Assembly (NCBI RefSeq): GCF_009014635.1
Contig: NZ_BKCF01000004.1
Span: 62,001 to 126,000, forward strand
Reading direction: 5' to 3'
DNA from: Patiriisocius marinistellae
GTDB taxonomy: Bacteria; Bacteroidota; Bacteroidia; Flavobacteriales; Flavobacteriaceae
DNA: 64,000 bases
The stretch's first letter is position 1; each line of letters begins with the position of its first letter. The notes under the pieces are model-generated. The model did not search any database and was not told the DNA's origin. It saw nothing but the letters and a program-made list of their open reading frames with translations. Shown here one piece after another: positions 61,927-64,000 of the stretch. A program made the position numbers and the translations under genes.

Positions 61927-64000
61927 ATGAAATCTCATTACGTTATTTTTTTCTTGCTATTCTTTTGCTTCACAGGAATTTCCGAAGCACAAGACGTGGA
62001 ATTATATCAACAATTTAATGGACAATATGACTATCTCGCTTTTGGAAACACGCTTAACACAGGCGAAAATACTGGTGCAACCCCTCCCACTCCTTGCGTT
62101 ATCTTAACTTCAAGTAGTGCTCAATTTGAATTACAACCTGGGCAAGAGCTAATAGCTGCATATCTTTATTGGGCAGGTTCTGGAACTGGAGATTTACAAG
62201 TTAATTTCAATGGTACGCAAGTTACCTCAGAAAGGACTTTTAGTGACAACCTTGGGCCAGACCTTGTTTATTTTGCAGCATTTGCAGATGTTACTTCAAT
62301 TATTGCCGCAAGCGGAAACGGAACTTACACATTATCTGAGTTAGACCTTACAGATGTCATAGCCGATTATTGCGGAAATACCACAAATTTTGCCGGCTGG
62401 GCTGTTACAGTTATTTATGAAGACGCAACATTACCTCTCAATCAAGTAAGCATATTTGATGGGCTTGAAAGTGTTTCTTCCGCTAATAATAGTTTGAGTA
62501 TTGAACTAAACAATTTAAATGTATTAGATAATGTAGGTGCGCGTATTGGTTTTACAGCTTGGGAAGGAGACCAATCACTCGCAGTAATGGAACAATTATT
62601 TATTAACGGAAACTTAATTAGTAATCCTCCATTAAACCCATCTGACAATGCGTTTAATGGAACAAACAGTTTTACAAATCAAAATAATATCTATAATATG
62701 GATATTGACACATATTCCATTGAAAACAATATAAATCCTGGCGATACATCTGCATTGATTAGTTTGACCTCTGGACAAGATTTTGTCATGATTAACAATG
62801 TGATTACAGTATTAAATAGCGAATTACCAGATGCTACAATTACCATAGATAATACAGTGGGAGGTACCCTTTGCGGCAACCGAAATATCACAGTAGAGTA
62901 TACCGTATATAATATAAATAGTACCGACGAGCTTCCTGCAAATACACCTATCGCTTTTTATGTCAATAATACAATTATAGGACAAACTCAAACAACTGCA
63001 ATTATACCTATTGGTGGACAAGAAACTGGCAGTATTAACTTGACAGTTCCAGAAAATCTAGGACCAGATTTTGCCCTAAGGACAGCTGTAGATGATAATG
63101 GAAATGGAACAAGTACCATTAATGAAATAAACGAAGACAATAATGAGTTTTCTCTTGATTTTCATTTGCTTGAATTTCCAAATCTCAATGCACTTGAAGA
63201 CTTAGAGCGCTGCGATGCGGTGGGTATTGAGTTATTTAATTTAAATGATGCTCTTGACCAAGTTGATCCTTCATTGATTATAACATTTCATTTAACTCAA
63301 GATGATGCAATCAATAATATAAACCCTATTCTCGACCCTATAAATTTTGAAAACACAGAAAATCCACAAACAATTTATGTGAGAGCAGACAATACAGAAT
63401 GTAATATTACAGACAGCTTTACTGTCGAAGTTATTGTCTGTCCTATACCAGATGCTACCATTGAACTTGCAGATAACTTAACCGCATGTAGAGGACGAGA
63501 ATTTAATTTTGATTACACTGTTTTTAATACGTTAGGAACAGCAACATTACCGCCTGAAACACCTATTGCATTTTACACTGAAGGTATGTTAATAGGTCAA
63601 ACAATAACACAAAACCCCATTGCAATTGGTGGAAGCGAAATAGGAAATATTACAATAGAATTTAACGAAACTACTCCAGATAATTTTTTTATAATTGCCA
63701 TTGTAGACGACTTAGGTACAGGCATTGGTGTTGTTGAAGAACTTGATGAAACTAATAATGAATTTATGAGTTCTGTATCTTTTGCATCTATTCCAGCAAT
63801 AACAAATCTTCCTAATTTAATGGAATGCAATATAGGCTATGGTTCTGCAATTTTTGATTTAACAGTTCAAGACAATTTAATTTCTAATAATAATGAAGAT
63901 ATAATTAATTATTTTACTTCTCCAGAAAACGCAATCGCAAATCAATTTCAAATTGAAATTCCTGCTGCTTATCAAAGTAGTGGTGGAATTCAAACAATAT
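61927..64000 (+). CDS. Large secreted repeat protein, 3' end beyond window
   Basis: ATG at 61927 opens a frame that stays open to the window end (at least 691 codons). A signal peptide (MKSHYVIFFLLFFCFTGISEAQ) is followed by beta-sandwich regions (VILTSSSAQFELQPGQELIAAYLYWAGSGTGDLQVNF; TFSDNLGPDLVYFAAFADVT). Then come at least two CARDB-like repeats with the pattern LCGNRNITVEYTVYNINSTDELPANTPIAFYVNNTIIGQTQT / ACRGREFNFDYTVFNTLGTATLPPETPIAFYTEGMLIGQTIT, each followed by VDDNGNGTSTINEINEDNNEF or VDDLGTGIGVVEELDETNNEF. Between them are LEDLERCDAVGIELFNLNDA-type segments common in flavobacterial T9SS cargo with a type B (gliding-associated) tail, which is expected after the window. Probably a surface adhesin. 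Confidence 0.85.
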   Translation, partial: MKSHYVIFFLLFFCFTGISEAQDVELYQQFNGQYDYLAFGNTLNTGENTGATPPTPCVILTSSSAQFELQPGQELIAAYLYWAGSGTGDLQVNFNGTQVTSERTFSDNLGPDLVYFAAFADVTSIIAASGNGTYTLSELDLTDVIADYCGNTTNFAGWAVTVIYEDATLPLNQVSIFDGLESVSSANNSLSIELNNLNVLDNVGARIGFTAWEGDQSLAVMEQLFINGNLISNPPLNPSDNAFNGTNSFTNQNNIYNMDIDTYSIENNINPGDTSALISLTSGQDFVMINNVITVLNSELPDATITIDNTVGGTLCGNRNITVEYTVYNINSTDELPANTPIAFYVNNTIIGQTQTTAIIPIGGQETGSINLTVPENLGPDFALRTAVDDNGNGTSTINEINEDNNEFSLDFHLLEFPNLNALEDLERCDAVGIELFNLNDALDQVDPSLIITFHLTQDDAINNINPILDPINFENTENPQTIYVRADNTECNITDSFTVEVIVCPIPDATIELADNLTACRGREFNFDYTVFNTLGTATLPPETPIAFYTEGMLIGQTITQNPIAIGGSEIGNITIEFNETTPDNFFIIAIVDDLGTGIGVVEELDETNNEFMSSVSFASIPAITNLPNLMECNIGYGSAIFDLTVQDNLISNNNEDIINYFTSPENAIANQFQIEIPAAYQSSGGIQTI

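Overview
The window looks like ordinary chromosome from a marine-type member of the Flavobacteriaceae (Bacteroidetes). The evidence is the low G+C content, promoter boxes of the Bacteroidetes form TAnnTTTG (sometimes with a TTG about 18-21 bases upstream), and the near absence of Shine-Dalgarno sequences. The gene content agrees: lipoproteins with a lipobox, type IX secretion (T9SS) sorting tails, CarboxypepD_reg domains, a RprX/RprY-type two-component pair, and the conserved block recN - porD-like - coaBC - rpoZ - bamD - dapA. I saw no prophage, insertion sequence, CRISPR array, tRNA or rRNA.

Layout. 1-25 kb is mostly plus strand. It holds surface and lipoproteins, csp, glyA, fahA, ytxJ, clpB, csbD, a SixA-like lipoprotein, smpB, a DUF5686-type outer-membrane protein, pcm, two dehydrogenases, a DUF1015 protein, a YggS protein, an exonuclease/GIY-YIG fusion, and a potassium channel coupled to miaA. 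25.5-45.5 kb is an unbroken minus-strand block: rprXY, coaE, a YbbR protein, a glycosyltransferase, a large T9SS cargo protein, fabI, recN, porD-like, coaBC, rpoZ, bamD, dapA, ligA, a LOG-family gene, prmC and a GNAT gene. 45.5-53 kb is mostly plus: ribD - EamA - yigZ with ATGA overlaps, dnaA, a tyrosine phosphatase, a sugar dehydrogenase and a RsmI-like methylase. 53-56.6 kb is minus: a lysozyme-like protein, mltG, a GNAT gene and dapF. 56.7 kb to the end is plus: a DegQ/HtrA protease, a long-form gap, an AsmA/DUF748-like protein, a frameshifted GNAT gene, and the start of a large secreted protein that runs off the window.

Functionally this is housekeeping: CoA (coaBC, coaE), lysine/peptidoglycan (dapA, dapF, mltG), fatty acids (fabI), riboflavin (ribD), replication and repair (dnaA, ligA, recN), translation quality (smpB, prmC, miaA), envelope assembly (bamD, porD-like) and protein quality control (clpB, degQ).

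I did not find a new multi-gene system. The most unusual signals are in the DNA itself: (1) a 10-mer, CTTCGGAAAT, present 16 times where about 0.1 is expected, on both strands and in several reading frames, with some copies tied to terminators and a degenerate tandem pair inside ribD; (2) eight genes whose TAnnTTTG promoter box ends 3-5 bases before the start codon, which predicts leaderless mRNAs; (3) twin 13-base dyads over the clpB promoter. Terminators, promoters and start choices were read by eye and not scored with software.
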